A stretch of DNA of 64,000 nucleotides. It comes from Haemaphysalis longicornis (taxonomy: Eukaryota; Arthropoda; Arachnida; Ixodida; Ixodidae). Below the pieces are notes generated by a model. That model was not told where the DNA came from. It ran no database searches and worked only from the letters and a program-made list of their open reading frames with translations. This document shows, piece by piece, positions 63,991-64,000 of this stretch (positions are counted from its first letter, which is position 1; every line of letters starts with the position of its first letter). A program made the translations under genes and the position numbers. The stretch is taken from positions 135,735,399-135,799,398 of the forward strand of contig CM023454.1 in the NCBI GenBank assembly GCA_013339765.2, in the 5' to 3' direction.

Positions 63991-64000
63991 AAACATCGAA

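Overview
This window looks like a repeat-dominated stretch of a large eukaryotic genome. The organism is most likely a hard tick or another chelicerate (inference). The support is the mixture of elements: tRNA-headed SINEs resembling the tick Ruka family, Penelope-like elements, RNase H-bearing and CR1-like LINEs, many Ty3/gypsy LTR elements, and abundant (TA)n. I found no convincing host protein-coding gene, no rRNA, no bacterial signals and no CRISPR array. Almost every coding-looking segment belongs to a mobile element, and nearly all are broken by frameshifts, stops or truncation.

Layout from left to right. 1-2,140: GC-rich array with a roughly 67-bp period and an LTR-like promoter/polyA block. 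2,145-7,110: two decayed Penelope-like elements (PLEs), a SINE with target-site duplications (TSDs), and a CR1 reverse-transcriptase piece. 7,107-12,712: a long RNase H-bearing LINE on the minus strand. 12,778-13,018: a second SINE with a 15-bp TSD. 13,034-16,040: a 147-bp tandem duplication, a foldback element, and an inverted-repeat element carrying tRNA-like cargo. 16,041-21,240: Ty3/gypsy element E1 with both LTRs, an intact gag and a broken pol. 21,315-22,383: a solo LTR and two elements with tRNA-like cores. 22,436-29,260: a chimera of two unrelated Ty3/gypsy elements (E2a and E2b). 29,277-34,599: minus-strand element E3. 34,601-34,854: a second inverted-repeat element, without the tRNA-like cargo. 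34,888-40,498: two PLEs head to head.

The right half continues the pattern. 41,030-46,085: fragments of a gypsy element (E6) and of LINEs. 46,211-48,955: deleted element E4 between matching 4-bp flanks. 49,470-53,835: old gypsy remnants E7 and E8. 53,826-55,611: a CR1-like LINE and a BEL/Pao integrase sliver. 55,885-56,318: another tRNA-cored element. 56,393-61,781: element E5, with two 279-bp LTRs and a 530-codon uninterrupted RT/RNase H segment. 63,258-63,990: a third decayed PLE of the first type.

The most interesting signals are non-coding. A 6-3-6 hairpin with a covarying base pair sits just upstream of the polypurine tract in three different gypsy elements. A repeat family carries different tRNA-like modules between shared arms. 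One inverted-repeat element is present in both an 'empty' and a 'cargo' form. A hammerhead-ribozyme-like relic lies in a PLE tail. LTR elements repeatedly end exactly at (TA)n tracts. Many coding breaks are single-base indels, so part of the apparent decay could be assembly error.
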